Assembly: GCF_900188115.1 (NCBI RefSeq)
Contig: NZ_FZNW01000005.1
Location: forward strand, 1-64,000
Direction of reading: 5' to 3'
DNA length: 64,000 nucleotides
DNA from: Haloechinothrix alba
Lineage (GTDB): Bacteria; Actinomycetota; Actinomycetes; Mycobacteriales; Pseudonocardiaceae
Shown here piece after piece: positions 52,584 through 60,422 of this stretch. Numbering within the stretch: position 1 is the first letter of the stretch; every line of letters begins with the position of its first letter. The notes under the pieces are model-generated. The model saw only the letters and a program-made list of their open reading frames with translations. It was not told the DNA's origin and ran no database searches. Position numbers and translations under genes: made by a program.

Positions 52584-53588
52584 ATGACCGTCCAGGTTGG
52601 TGTTATCGGCACCGGGATGATCGGGCAGGAACACATCCGCAGGCTGACCGATACCGTGGCAGGCGCGCGGGTGAGCACTGTGTCCGACGTGGATACCGAA
52701 CGTGCCAAGGAGGTTGCCTCGGGCGTGGACGCCAGCGCGGTGGACACCGGGCAGGAGGTGATCGACGACCCCGCTGTCGACGCCGTACTCGTCGCGTCAT
52801 GGGGACCGACCCATGCCGAGTACGTACTTGCGGCGATCGAGGCCGGCAAGTACGTCTTCTGCGAGAAGCCCCTGGCCACCACGGCGGAGGACTGCAGGCG
52901 CATCGTGGACGCCGAGATGGCAGGGGGCCGCAGGCTCGTACAGGTCGGGTTCATGCGCCGGTACGACACCGGGTACCGGGCGATGAAGGACGCCATCGAC
53001 TCGGGCTCCATCGGCGCGGCGCTGCTGATGCACTGCGCGCACCGCAACGCCACCGTCCCGGAGGCCTACCACTCGGAGATGGCCACGCACGACACCGCGA
53101 TCCACGAGATCGACACCGTGCGCTGGCTGCTGAACGAGGAGATCCGTTCCGCGCAGGTGCTCAAGCCGCGCACCACGAGCCTGCGGTTCGAGCACCTGCA
53201 GGACCCGCAGGTACTGCTGTTCGAGACGGCAAGCGGCGTGCGGGTGGATGTTGAGGTGTTCGTCAACTGCCAGTACGGCTACGACATCCGCTGCGAGACG
53301 GTGGGTGAGCGCGGCACGCTCACCTTGCCCGACCCGCACCAGATGGTGCTGCGCAGCGACTTCCAGGTTCGCACGCATGTGCACCAGCACTGGAAGACCC
53401 GGTTCGCGGAGGCGTTCGATGTGGAGTTGCAGGAGTGGGTCGGCTCCGTCCTGGACGGCGAGATGGCAGGCCCCGGCTCCTGGGACGGTTACGCGGCAGC
53501 GGTGACCGCCGACGCCACCGTCCAGGCGCTCCATTCCGGACGGGTCGTCGATGTCCCGCTGCCGGAGCGCCCGGCGTTCTACGCGTGA
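52584..53588 (+). CDS. iolG: Inositol 2-dehydrogenase (Gfo/Idh/MocA family)
   Basis: 334 residues. Rossmann loop VIGTGMIGQEHIRRL (about 7-21), CEKPLATTAEDC near residue 94, the Idh-type catalytic MATHDTAIHEIDTVRWLL with the His-Asp pair. It oxidises myo-inositol to 2-keto-myo-inositol with NAD, the first step of the pathway. ATG 52584 with GGGAGCG upstream. It may also accept scyllo- or chiro-inositol; there are two other Gfo/Idh proteins in this locus. Confidence 0.9.
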   Translation: MTVQVGVIGTGMIGQEHIRRLTDTVAGARVSTVSDVDTERAKEVASGVDASAVDTGQEVIDDPAVDAVLVASWGPTHAEYVLAAIEAGKYVFCEKPLATTAEDCRRIVDAEMAGGRRLVQVGFMRRYDTGYRAMKDAIDSGSIGAALLMHCAHRNATVPEAYHSEMATHDTAIHEIDTVRWLLNEEIRSAQVLKPRTTSLRFEHLQDPQVLLFETASGVRVDVEVFVNCQYGYDIRCETVGERGTLTLPDPHQMVLRSDFQVRTHVHQHWKTRFAEAFDVELQEWVGSVLDGEMAGPGSWDGYAAAVTADATVQALHSGRVVDVPLPERPAFYA

Positions 53589-53641
53589 CCCGGCGCACCA
53601 CCGGAGCCGACCCCACCGACGCCATTCGAACGGAGAGTGCC

Positions 53642-54502
53642 ATGAAAATCGCGGTCGACCCCTTCATGCTCCGCGACCTGTCGCTGACGGACATGGTCCG
53701 CACCGTCGCAGACCTCGGCTACTCCTACATCGAGCTCTCGCCCCGCGAGGACTTCCTCCCGTTCTTCGTGCATCCCAGGGCCGACGACGACCGGGTAGCC
53801 GAGCTCAGGACCGCCCTGCGCGAGACAGGTGTGCAGCTCGCCTCCGTGCTGCCGCTGTATCGCTGGTCGGGCCCTGACGAGGACGAGCGGCAGGCGGCCG
53901 TGCGGTACTGGAAGCGCGCCATCGAGGTCACGAGCGAGCTCGGCTGCGAGCTGATGAACTCCGAGTTCAACGGGCGCCCGGAACGGCCCGCCGAGAGCGA
54001 GGCCCAGTTCTGGCGCTCGATGGAGGAGTTGCTTCCCGTCTTCGAGCGGGAAGGTATCGCGCTGAACCTGGAACCACACCCGGATGACTTCTGCGAGCGC
54101 AACGCCGCCGGGGTCGACCTGGTACGCGCGATCAACAAGCCGTGGGTGAACTACCTGTACTGCGCCCCGCACACCTTCCACCTGTCCGACGGGGCAGGGG
54201 ACGTAGCGGGGATGATGCGCTACGCCGGGTCGAAGCTGCGGCACGTGCACATCTCGGACTCCTTCAACCACAAGGGCTCGTCGGGGTTGCGCTACATCAC
54301 CAACCCGCCCGGCAGCCCGGCACGCATCCACCAGCACCTCGACATCGGGCAGGGTGAGGTGGACTGGGACACGTTCTTCGCCACGCTGCGCGATGTCGGG
54401 TTCGACGGTGTCGCCACGGTGTGCGTGTTCGCCTGGGAGGAGCGGGCACGGGAGTCGCTGGCCTACAACCTGGAGCGGGTCGGCAAGGAACTCGCTGCCT
54501 GA
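53642..54502 (+). CDS. Sugar phosphate isomerase/epimerase (IolH/IolI-like)
   Basis: 286 residues of the xylose-isomerase-like TIM barrel, with NLEPHPDDF, CAPHTFHLSDG, HVHISDSFNH and HLDIGQGEVDW, which supply the divalent metal ligands. IolI interconverts inosose isomers; IolH has no fixed role. Placed between an inositol dehydrogenase and a zinc dehydrogenase, so an inosose isomerase is likely. ATG 53642 with GGAGAG upstream. Confidence 0.8.
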   Translation: MKIAVDPFMLRDLSLTDMVRTVADLGYSYIELSPREDFLPFFVHPRADDDRVAELRTALRETGVQLASVLPLYRWSGPDEDERQAAVRYWKRAIEVTSELGCELMNSEFNGRPERPAESEAQFWRSMEELLPVFEREGIALNLEPHPDDFCERNAAGVDLVRAINKPWVNYLYCAPHTFHLSDGAGDVAGMMRYAGSKLRHVHISDSFNHKGSSGLRYITNPPGSPARIHQHLDIGQGEVDWDTFFATLRDVGFDGVATVCVFAWEERARESLAYNLERVGKELAA

Positions 54503-54526
54503 CCCCTGTCTGCGAAGGAGCTACCC

Positions 54527-55549
54527 GTGAAAGCCGTCGTCCTCACATCCCGGCGCCGCCATGAACTGTGCGACATGCCCGATCCGGAACCCGGCCATGA
54601 CGAGGTGCTCGTGCGCTCGCACTACTGCGGGATCTGCGGCAGCGACCTGCACGGCCCCGAGATCGAGGATCTCTTCCGTTCGGATGTGATCTCCGGTCAC
54701 GAGTTCGCAGGCGAGATCGTCGCCGTCGGGCAGGGAGTCAGGGACTGGGCCGTCGGCCAGCGGGTCACCGCCAACCCGAACGGCAACGTGTGTCACCGGT
54801 GCCGGTACTGCCGCGACGGCCGGTACAACCTGTGCACGGTCGGAACCTGGGACAACCCGCTCGGCGTGGCGCGACACGGCGGCATGGCGGAGTATGTCGC
54901 CCTGCACACCTCGTACCTGCACGAGCTGCCGGACAGCGTGGACACCCGGCGGGGCGCGTGGACCGAACCGCTCGCTGTCGCATTGCGAGCGGTTCGCACC
55001 TCGCCGGTTCGCATCGGTGACAGCGTTGCGGTGCTCGGCGGCGGTCCGGTCGGACAGCTCGTCCTCCAGGTGCTGCGGCGGGCAGGTGCCGCACGCGTCG
55101 TTGTGATCGAGCCTTCCCCGTTCCGCAGGGAGGTGGCAACCAGGCTCGGCGCGGACGAGACCCTGACGCCCGACGAGGCCACCGACCGTATGAGTACGGG
55201 GGAGCTCACCGAGGTCGATCACGTGATGGAGTGCTCGGGTCACGTCAATGCGGTGCAGACCGGGCTGGACATGGTGGCGGCCGGTGGCAGTATCCGGCTG
55301 GTCGGCATGGCGCCGGAACCGCCGTCGTTCGACTCTGTTCGTGCCATCACCAAGGAGGTGCGGATCCTGGGCGGCTTCATCTACGTCGAGGAGTTCGCCC
55401 AGGCCATCGACCTGCTCGCTGCCGGTGCCGTGGATGTGGATGCGCTGACCACCACGGTGACGCCGCTCGAGGAGTTCTCGCAGGCGTTCGCGGCGCTCCG
55501 GGAACCGGAAACAACCATGAAAGTTCTCATCGATACAGGGAGCGGGTGA
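54527..55549 (+). CDS. Zinc-dependent medium-chain alcohol dehydrogenase
   Basis: 340 residues. Catalytic zinc site YCGICGSDLHGPE and ISGHEFAGEI; structural zinc cysteines in VCHRCRYCRDGRYNLC; NAD loop VLGGGPVGQLVLQV near residue 172. It is of the sorbitol/threonine/L-idonate dehydrogenase branch, so it probably oxidises a polyol or inositol derivative. GTG 54527, AAGGAG upstream. It ends inside the next gene's start (TGATG). Confidence 0.88.
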   Translation: MKAVVLTSRRRHELCDMPDPEPGHDEVLVRSHYCGICGSDLHGPEIEDLFRSDVISGHEFAGEIVAVGQGVRDWAVGQRVTANPNGNVCHRCRYCRDGRYNLCTVGTWDNPLGVARHGGMAEYVALHTSYLHELPDSVDTRRGAWTEPLAVALRAVRTSPVRIGDSVAVLGGGPVGQLVLQVLRRAGAARVVVIEPSPFRREVATRLGADETLTPDEATDRMSTGELTEVDHVMECSGHVNAVQTGLDMVAAGGSIRLVGMAPEPPSFDSVRAITKEVRILGGFIYVEEFAQAIDLLAAGAVDVDALTTTVTPLEEFSQAFAALREPETTMKVLIDTGSG

Positions 55550-56589
55550 TGGCAAAAGCTGTCCGGATAGGACTCGTCGGCTACGGTAAGGGCGGGCGCT
55601 TCTTCCACGCACCGCTGCTGACGGGCGCCGACGGCTGCACGCTGGCCGGTGTCGTTACCCGCTCGGCCGAGCGGCGCGCGGAACTTGCCGGGGACCATCC
55701 CGGTGTCCCTGCCTATGACACGCTCGCCGCGCTGGTCGCTTCCGGTATCGATGCTGTCGCGATCACCACGCCGCTCGAGTCGCATATGCCGCTGGTACAC
55801 GAGGCGATCTCGCTGGGTGTGCCTGTCGTGTGCGACAAGCCGTTCGCTCCGGACGCCGCGAGCGCACGGGAGGCGGTCGCCGTCGCCGAGCAGGCGGGGG
55901 TACTGCTGACCGTGTACCAGAACCGGCGCTGGGACGCGGACTTCAGCACCGTGGCCAGGCTCGTGGACTCCGGTGAGCTGGGAACGGTCGCCCGGTTCGA
56001 GTCGCGGATGGAACAGTACCGGCCGGCGGCCGGGTTCAGCCCGGTTTCCGGCGGTCTCCTGCGGGACTTCGGCAGTCACGTGGTCGACCAGGCCATGCGA
56101 CTGTTCGGGCCGGTGAGCTCGGTGTACGCCGAGAAGGACGCACGCCCCGATCTCGACGGGCTGGACACCTGGTTCTTCGCCTCCCTGCACCACCGCGACG
56201 GCGTGACGTCCCACCTGTGGGGCGACCTCGACCTGCAAGGCGGGCCGGGCTGGCGGTTCCGCGTCACCGGCAGCGGCGGCACGTTCGCGGTGAACAGCGA
56301 CGACGGCCAGGCCGACCAGCTGCTCGCGGGCCGCACACCTGCCTCCGAGGGCCCGGCGTGGGGATCGGTGCCGGAGGAACGGTGGGGCCGGCTCTACCGT
56401 GACGGGACCGGCGACACCGTCCCCTCCGAGCAGGGCGACTGGACCCGCTTCTACGCGGGCCTGGCCGCCGCGGTTCGCGGCGACGGGCCGCTCCCTGTCG
56501 ACCCGTGGGACTCGGTGGCCACGCTGGAAGTACTCGACGCCGCCCGCACCAGCGCCGAGAAGGGCCAGGTGGTCGAGATCGGCCGCTGA
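55549..56589 (+). CDS. Gfo/Idh/MocA family oxidoreductase
   Basis: 346 residues. N-terminal LVGYGKGGRFFHAPLL has the G-x-G-x-x-G with an H-A-P extension, VCDKPFAPDAASAREAV replaces the usual EKP with DKP, and LLRDFGSHVVDQAMRLFG holds the catalytic-like Asp and His. This YvaA/YdgJ-like branch includes scyllo-inositol dehydrogenases. It shares one base (TGATG) with the previous gene and is the last gene of the operon. Confidence 0.85.
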   Translation: MAKAVRIGLVGYGKGGRFFHAPLLTGADGCTLAGVVTRSAERRAELAGDHPGVPAYDTLAALVASGIDAVAITTPLESHMPLVHEAISLGVPVVCDKPFAPDAASAREAVAVAEQAGVLLTVYQNRRWDADFSTVARLVDSGELGTVARFESRMEQYRPAAGFSPVSGGLLRDFGSHVVDQAMRLFGPVSSVYAEKDARPDLDGLDTWFFASLHHRDGVTSHLWGDLDLQGGPGWRFRVTGSGGTFAVNSDDGQADQLLAGRTPASEGPAWGSVPEERWGRLYRDGTGDTVPSEQGDWTRFYAGLAAAVRGDGPLPVDPWDSVATLEVLDAARTSAEKGQVVEIGR

Positions 56590-56741
56590 GGCGGACCGGT
56601 AGACGTCCCGCGGAAAGACGTCACAGCGCGCGGAGGAACTCCCGCCAGCACTCACCGGGCACGGTCAGCGCGCCTTCGGTTGCCGGACCAACCGGCTGGC
56701 GGAAGTGATGCTACGGCTCCGCCGATCGAACCGTGAGGGTG

Positions 56742-56770
56742 TTGCCTATCGAACATAGGTTCGATATACT
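56742..56770 (+). promoter_or_regulatory. Predicted promoter of the DUF222/HNH gene
   Basis: -35 TTGCCT (56742-56747), a 17-nt spacer, -10 TATACT (56765-56770). The start codon GTG follows 7 nt after the -10, so the transcript is likely leaderless. No ribosome site is visible. Confidence 0.65.
56749..56764. promoter_or_regulatory. LexA (SOS) box
   Basis: TCGAACATAGGTTCGA matches the actinobacterial LexA consensus TCGAAC-N4-GTTCGA perfectly. It fills the space between the -35 and -10 of the following gene. The full inverted repeat extends one more base pair on each side or beyond (TATCGAAC/GTTCGATA). Confidence 0.85.
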
Positions 56771-56776
56771 GGTGGC

Positions 56777-58141
56777 GTGTCGGAGTTCGTGCAGGTGGCT
56801 GGCCCGGCCGGGGTGATGTACCTCCCGGCCGAGCAAGCGCCTGCGGTCGCGTTCACGCCCGCCGAGCAGGCCGAGATCCGGTGCCGCACCTTCTCCGGCG
56901 AGCAGGTCGCCGAGCTGAGTGCCGAGCAGGTGATCGAGACGCTGGCCGCGGCACGCCGCATCCGGGCGCACACCGACGCGATCGAGGCCCACGCCCTGGC
57001 CCGCCTCGACCAGCTACGCGGTAGTGACCGGTATGTGGCCGACGAGGCCGCCCTCGAACTGCGCGTCTCCCGGCACACAGCAGCGCTGCGGCTACATCGG
57101 TCCCGCCAGCTCACCCAGCGCATGCCGCGGGTGTTGGCGGCGATGGAAGCCGGACAGATCGAGGCGACTGCCGCCGGCCGGGTGGTCGAGGCGACCGACA
57201 TGCTCGACGACCAGCAGGCCCGCCAGGTGGACGAGCAGCTCGCCGACAAGCTCGCATCCGGGCGGGTGAGTCCCACCAGCCCGGCCAACCTCGCCCGCGC
57301 CGCCCGCAGGCTCGTCGAACAGGCCGACCCCGACGGGCAGGCCACCCGCGCCCGCCGGGCCCGTGCAGGCCGGAAAGTGGAGCTACTGCCCGGCGAGGAC
57401 GGGTTATCCACCCTCGCCGCCGACCTACCCGCCGAAGTCGCCGCCTCCGCCTACGCTCGCATCGACGCCATGGCCCGCAAGCAACGTCACCGGGGCGATG
57501 CGCGCACGCTGGACCAACTCCGCGCCGACATCCACGCCAACCTCCTCCTCGGCCACGACCCCGACGTGAGTGTGCCGGAGGCGGCGGCGACGGTGTTCCT
57601 GCACATGCCGGTCAACACCGCACTGGGCATCAGCGACACCGGCTGCGAACTCTCCGGCTACGGACCGCTACCGGCCCCGATCGCCCGGCACATCCTGGCC
57701 AGCGAGAACAGCGTGTGGCGCAAAGTGCTCACCGACCCCGCCAGCGGCGCGGTGCTGGACGTGGGTCGCAGGCGTTACCGGCCCACCGCCGCCATCCGCG
57801 ATCTCATCGCCGTGCGCGACGCCGAATGCGTAGCGCCGGGCTGCCACCGGCCCGCCCAGCACAGCGACTACGACCACCTGCACGGCTGGCGCCAAAGCGG
57901 GGTCACCGCCGAGACCAACGGCGGAGCCAAATGCCGATGGCACCACCAGCTCAAAGACCACCCCCACTGGTTCCTCGACCACGACCCCGCCAGCGGCACC
58001 ACCACCATCACCACACCAGCCGGCCGGTGCTACACCTCGAAGCGGCGTTCACCACCCGAGGTACGAAAACCCTCCATACTGGACCGGCGCAGCGGATCCG
58101 CGCCACACGCGCACGATCCACCGGGCGACCCACCTTTCTGA
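56777..58141 (+). CDS. DUF222 / HNH endonuclease (13E12 repeat family type)
   Basis: 454 residues. A DUF222 helical domain (about 30-330) is followed by an HNH nuclease domain: CVAPGCHRPAQHSDYDH (Cys351 onward, with the D-H pair), TETN-like TAETNGGAKC, and RWHHQL (His389, His390). The family is repeated in actinobacterial genomes; M. tuberculosis calls it 13E12, and several copies are LexA-controlled, as here. GTG 56777 is leaderless. It sits between the iol operon and the second LacI pair. Probably a DNA-damage-induced nuclease or mobile-element passenger. Confidence 0.9.
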   Translation: MSEFVQVAGPAGVMYLPAEQAPAVAFTPAEQAEIRCRTFSGEQVAELSAEQVIETLAAARRIRAHTDAIEAHALARLDQLRGSDRYVADEAALELRVSRHTAALRLHRSRQLTQRMPRVLAAMEAGQIEATAAGRVVEATDMLDDQQARQVDEQLADKLASGRVSPTSPANLARAARRLVEQADPDGQATRARRARAGRKVELLPGEDGLSTLAADLPAEVAASAYARIDAMARKQRHRGDARTLDQLRADIHANLLLGHDPDVSVPEAAATVFLHMPVNTALGISDTGCELSGYGPLPAPIARHILASENSVWRKVLTDPASGAVLDVGRRRYRPTAAIRDLIAVRDAECVAPGCHRPAQHSDYDHLHGWRQSGVTAETNGGAKCRWHHQLKDHPHWFLDHDPASGTTTITTPAGRCYTSKRRSPPEVRKPSILDRRSGSAPHAHDPPGDPPF

Positions 58142-58183
58142 TCCTTCCCGTGGGTGCTGGCATCCCGGCCGAGCGACTGCCCG

Positions 58184-59179
58184 TCACTGCCCGACCCTCA
58201 CGGGCTTACCGGCGCGGGCGGACTCCTCGCACGCCTCCGCCAGGCGGAGGCTGGTCAGGCTGTCCCGCGCCGGAGACGGGTTACTCGCCTTGCCCGCCAC
58301 GATCTCGGTGAACACCCGCATCTCGTTGAGATACGCGGGCCGGTAGCGCTCCTGGAAGCTCGAGTAGGCGTTCGGGCTGAGCCGCGGCCCGTCCGGCTCC
58401 GCAGAGTGCAGCGGCGTTCGCGCGTCCACACCGATACCGAGCGAGTCCGCGCTGGTGAACACCTCGGTGCGGCAGTCGTAGCCGACGGGGTCGTGCCGCC
58501 CCGCCGACAGCAGCGCGTGCGCCCCGCCCGCGAAACGCAGGGTAGCGACCACGTTGTCCCAGTCGCCGACCTCGGCGAACGAGGAGTTCACCAGCACCGA
58601 CCCCGAGGCGTAAACCTCCTCGACCTCGTCGCCCACCAGCCATGGAACCGCGTCCAGGTCATGGATCAGGCAGTCCTTGACCAGCCCGCCGGACGAGGCG
58701 ATGAACTCGGGCGGAGGGGGATCGGCATCGTTGCACACCGCACGAACCAGATACACCCGCCCGGCCTCGCCGGAACGCAACCGCCGATACACCTCCACAG
58801 TGGCGGGGTCGAACCGGCGGTGGAAACCGACCACGACCGGCAAACCGGTCGCCTCGATGTCGACGACCAGCGACTCCGTCTCCGCAAGACTCCCCGCCAG
58901 CGGTTTCTCGCACAGCACCGGCGTGTCCGCGCTGATCGCCCTACGCACGATATCCGGATGGCTCCCGGTCGGGGTTGCCACCAGCACCCCGTCGGAATCC
59001 GACAGCAGCGCGTCCGGATCGGCGACCGACCGTGCCTTCGTGCCCACCGCACCCGCGGCCTCGGCGGACTTGCCCGTGACGGGGTCGTAGAGCAGCACGG
59101 CTTCGACCGCGTCGAGGGTAGCCAGGTTCGTGGCGTGCATCAGGCCGATGCGGCCCAGCCCAACCACTCCGATCTTCAT
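58184..59179 (-). CDS. Inositol dehydrogenase-like Gfo/Idh/MocA oxidoreductase
   Basis: 331 residues from ATG 59179, with AAAGGG upstream; a frame extension of 13 residues before it lacks support. VVGLGRIGLMHATNL (Rossmann), LCEKPLAGS, GFHRRFDPATVEVYRRL and the catalytic DCLIHDLDAVPWLVG. This is the IolG/IolW-type pattern. Divergent from the second LacI gene with shared operators, so it is a probable second inositol (myo-, chiro- or scyllo-) dehydrogenase, named IolG-like only. Confidence 0.88.
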   Translation of the reverse strand: MKIGVVGLGRIGLMHATNLATLDAVEAVLLYDPVTGKSAEAAGAVGTKARSVADPDALLSDSDGVLVATPTGSHPDIVRRAISADTPVLCEKPLAGSLAETESLVVDIEATGLPVVVGFHRRFDPATVEVYRRLRSGEAGRVYLVRAVCNDADPPPPEFIASSGGLVKDCLIHDLDAVPWLVGDEVEEVYASGSVLVNSSFAEVGDWDNVVATLRFAGGAHALLSAGRHDPVGYDCRTEVFTSADSLGIGVDARTPLHSAEPDGPRLSPNAYSSFQERYRPAYLNEMRVFTEIVAGKASNPSPARDSLTSLRLAEACEESARAGKPVRVGQ

Positions 59180-59229
59180 CCGTAACCCTTTCGCCGCACG
59201 TCGACTACGTCCCGACACTCCGGGCCCAT

Positions 59230-59258
59230 TAGAGCGCTCTATCGGTTAGAGCGCTCTA
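59230..59258. promoter_or_regulatory. Paired LacI operators between the second regulator and iolG-like gene
   Basis: Two perfect TAGAGCGCTCTA palindromes, at 59230-59241 and 59247-59258, 17 bp apart. The sequence is identical to the iolC operator 17 kb away. Confidence 0.85.
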
Positions 59259-59260
59259 AT

Positions 59261-59288
59261 CCTGTATGGTGATCTCGGCGGGTGTCAA
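59261..59288 (-). promoter_or_regulatory. Predicted promoter of the iolG-like gene
   Basis: Minus strand: consensus -35 TTGACA (59288-59283) and -10 TACAGG with a 16-nt spacer, or CAGGAT with 18. Transcription would begin inside the operator pair, the same arrangement as at iolC. For the divergent LacI gene a TATGGT (59265-59270) may act as -10. Confidence 0.5.
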
Positions 59289-59312
59289 GGGGAACGCAGC
59301 GAGGAGCGTCTG

Positions 59313-60308
59313 GTGGCCACACCGACTATGGAGGACGTCGCCGAGCGTGCCGGGGTCTCGCGCGCCCTGGTCTCGCTGGTGATGCGCAGCTCCCCCAAGG
59401 TCAGCGCGGGGCGCAGGGAAGCCGTGCTACGCGCCGCCGAGGAGCTGGGCTACTCGCCACACGCGGCCGCGCGGTCCCTGGCGAGCAGGAACTCCAGGAT
59501 CCTCGGCGTACTGGTGTCCGACCTGCACAACCCGTTCTTCGCCGAGATCATCGACGGGATCGATGTCGCCACGCACGCCGAGGGGTTCGAACTTGTCATC
59601 AACACCGGCGGGCGCAGCCCTTCCCGCGAGCGCGCGGCCGTGACGAACCTGCTGTCGTTCCGCCCCGCAGGCATTCTCCTCCTCGGGCCCGCCGTGCCTG
59701 CCTCGGTGATCGCCGATGCCGCCGCGAAGCTGCCCGTCGTGCTGGTCGCGCGCGGCTCCCGGCTGGCGTCCGTGGATACCGTGCAGGATCACGGCAAGGT
59801 CGGGTCCGCCCTGGCCGTCGACCGGCTCGTCGAGCTGGGCCACAGCCGCATCGCACATTTCGACGGCGGGAAGGCCGCCCAGTCCGCTGCGCGGCGCACC
59901 GGTTACCGCACGGCGATGCGCAGACACGGGCTCGAACCCGACGTGTTTCCGAGCGAGTACACCGAGGTGGCCGGGGAGAAGGCTGCAGCCGAGCTACTCG
60001 CGCGCGGCGACCCCCTCCCCACTGCCGTGCTCGCGGCCAACGACGTGAACGCGATCGGAGCGATCTCCACGTTCGGCCGGGCCGGGCTCCGCGTCCCGGA
60101 GGACATCTCGGTCGTCGGCTACGACAACACCTCGCTGGCCGCCTTCCGGCACATCGGCCTGACAACGGTGCACCAGCCGCGCGCCGAGATGGGGCGGCTG
60201 GCCACCGAAGCGTTGCTGCAACGGGTGCGGGGCGAGCGCGCCACACCGGTTCGCCACCTGCTGCGCCCCGCGCTCGTCGAGCGCACCACGACCGGCGCGA
60301 CCTCGTGA
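59313..60308 (+). CDS. Second LacI-family regulator of the inositol locus
   Basis: 331 residues. HTH at about 5-28 (TMEDVAERAGVSRALVSLVM), hinge ARSLASRNSRILGVL, then DLHNPFFAEIIDGID and the sensor strands ISVVGYDNTSLAAFRHI, TTVHQPRAEMG. The DNA-reading helix (AGVSRALVSLV) is identical to that of the other LacI protein, which explains shared operators. GTG 59313 with GAGGAG upstream. Confidence 0.92.
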   Translation: MATPTMEDVAERAGVSRALVSLVMRSSPKVSAGRREAVLRAAEELGYSPHAAARSLASRNSRILGVLVSDLHNPFFAEIIDGIDVATHAEGFELVINTGGRSPSRERAAVTNLLSFRPAGILLLGPAVPASVIADAAAKLPVVLVARGSRLASVDTVQDHGKVGSALAVDRLVELGHSRIAHFDGGKAAQSAARRTGYRTAMRRHGLEPDVFPSEYTEVAGEKAAAELLARGDPLPTAVLAANDVNAIGAISTFGRAGLRVPEDISVVGYDNTSLAAFRHIGLTTVHQPRAEMGRLATEALLQRVRGERATPVRHLLRPALVERTTTGATS

Positions 60309-60422
60309 GCCCCGGTCGCGCCGGTACGAACCGCGACACCGTCTAGCCTGGGATCACGGGCTCGACAGCGATAGCATTAGGCGGCACCCGTATCCACGTG
60401 GCGAGCATGACCTGGGGGCTCC

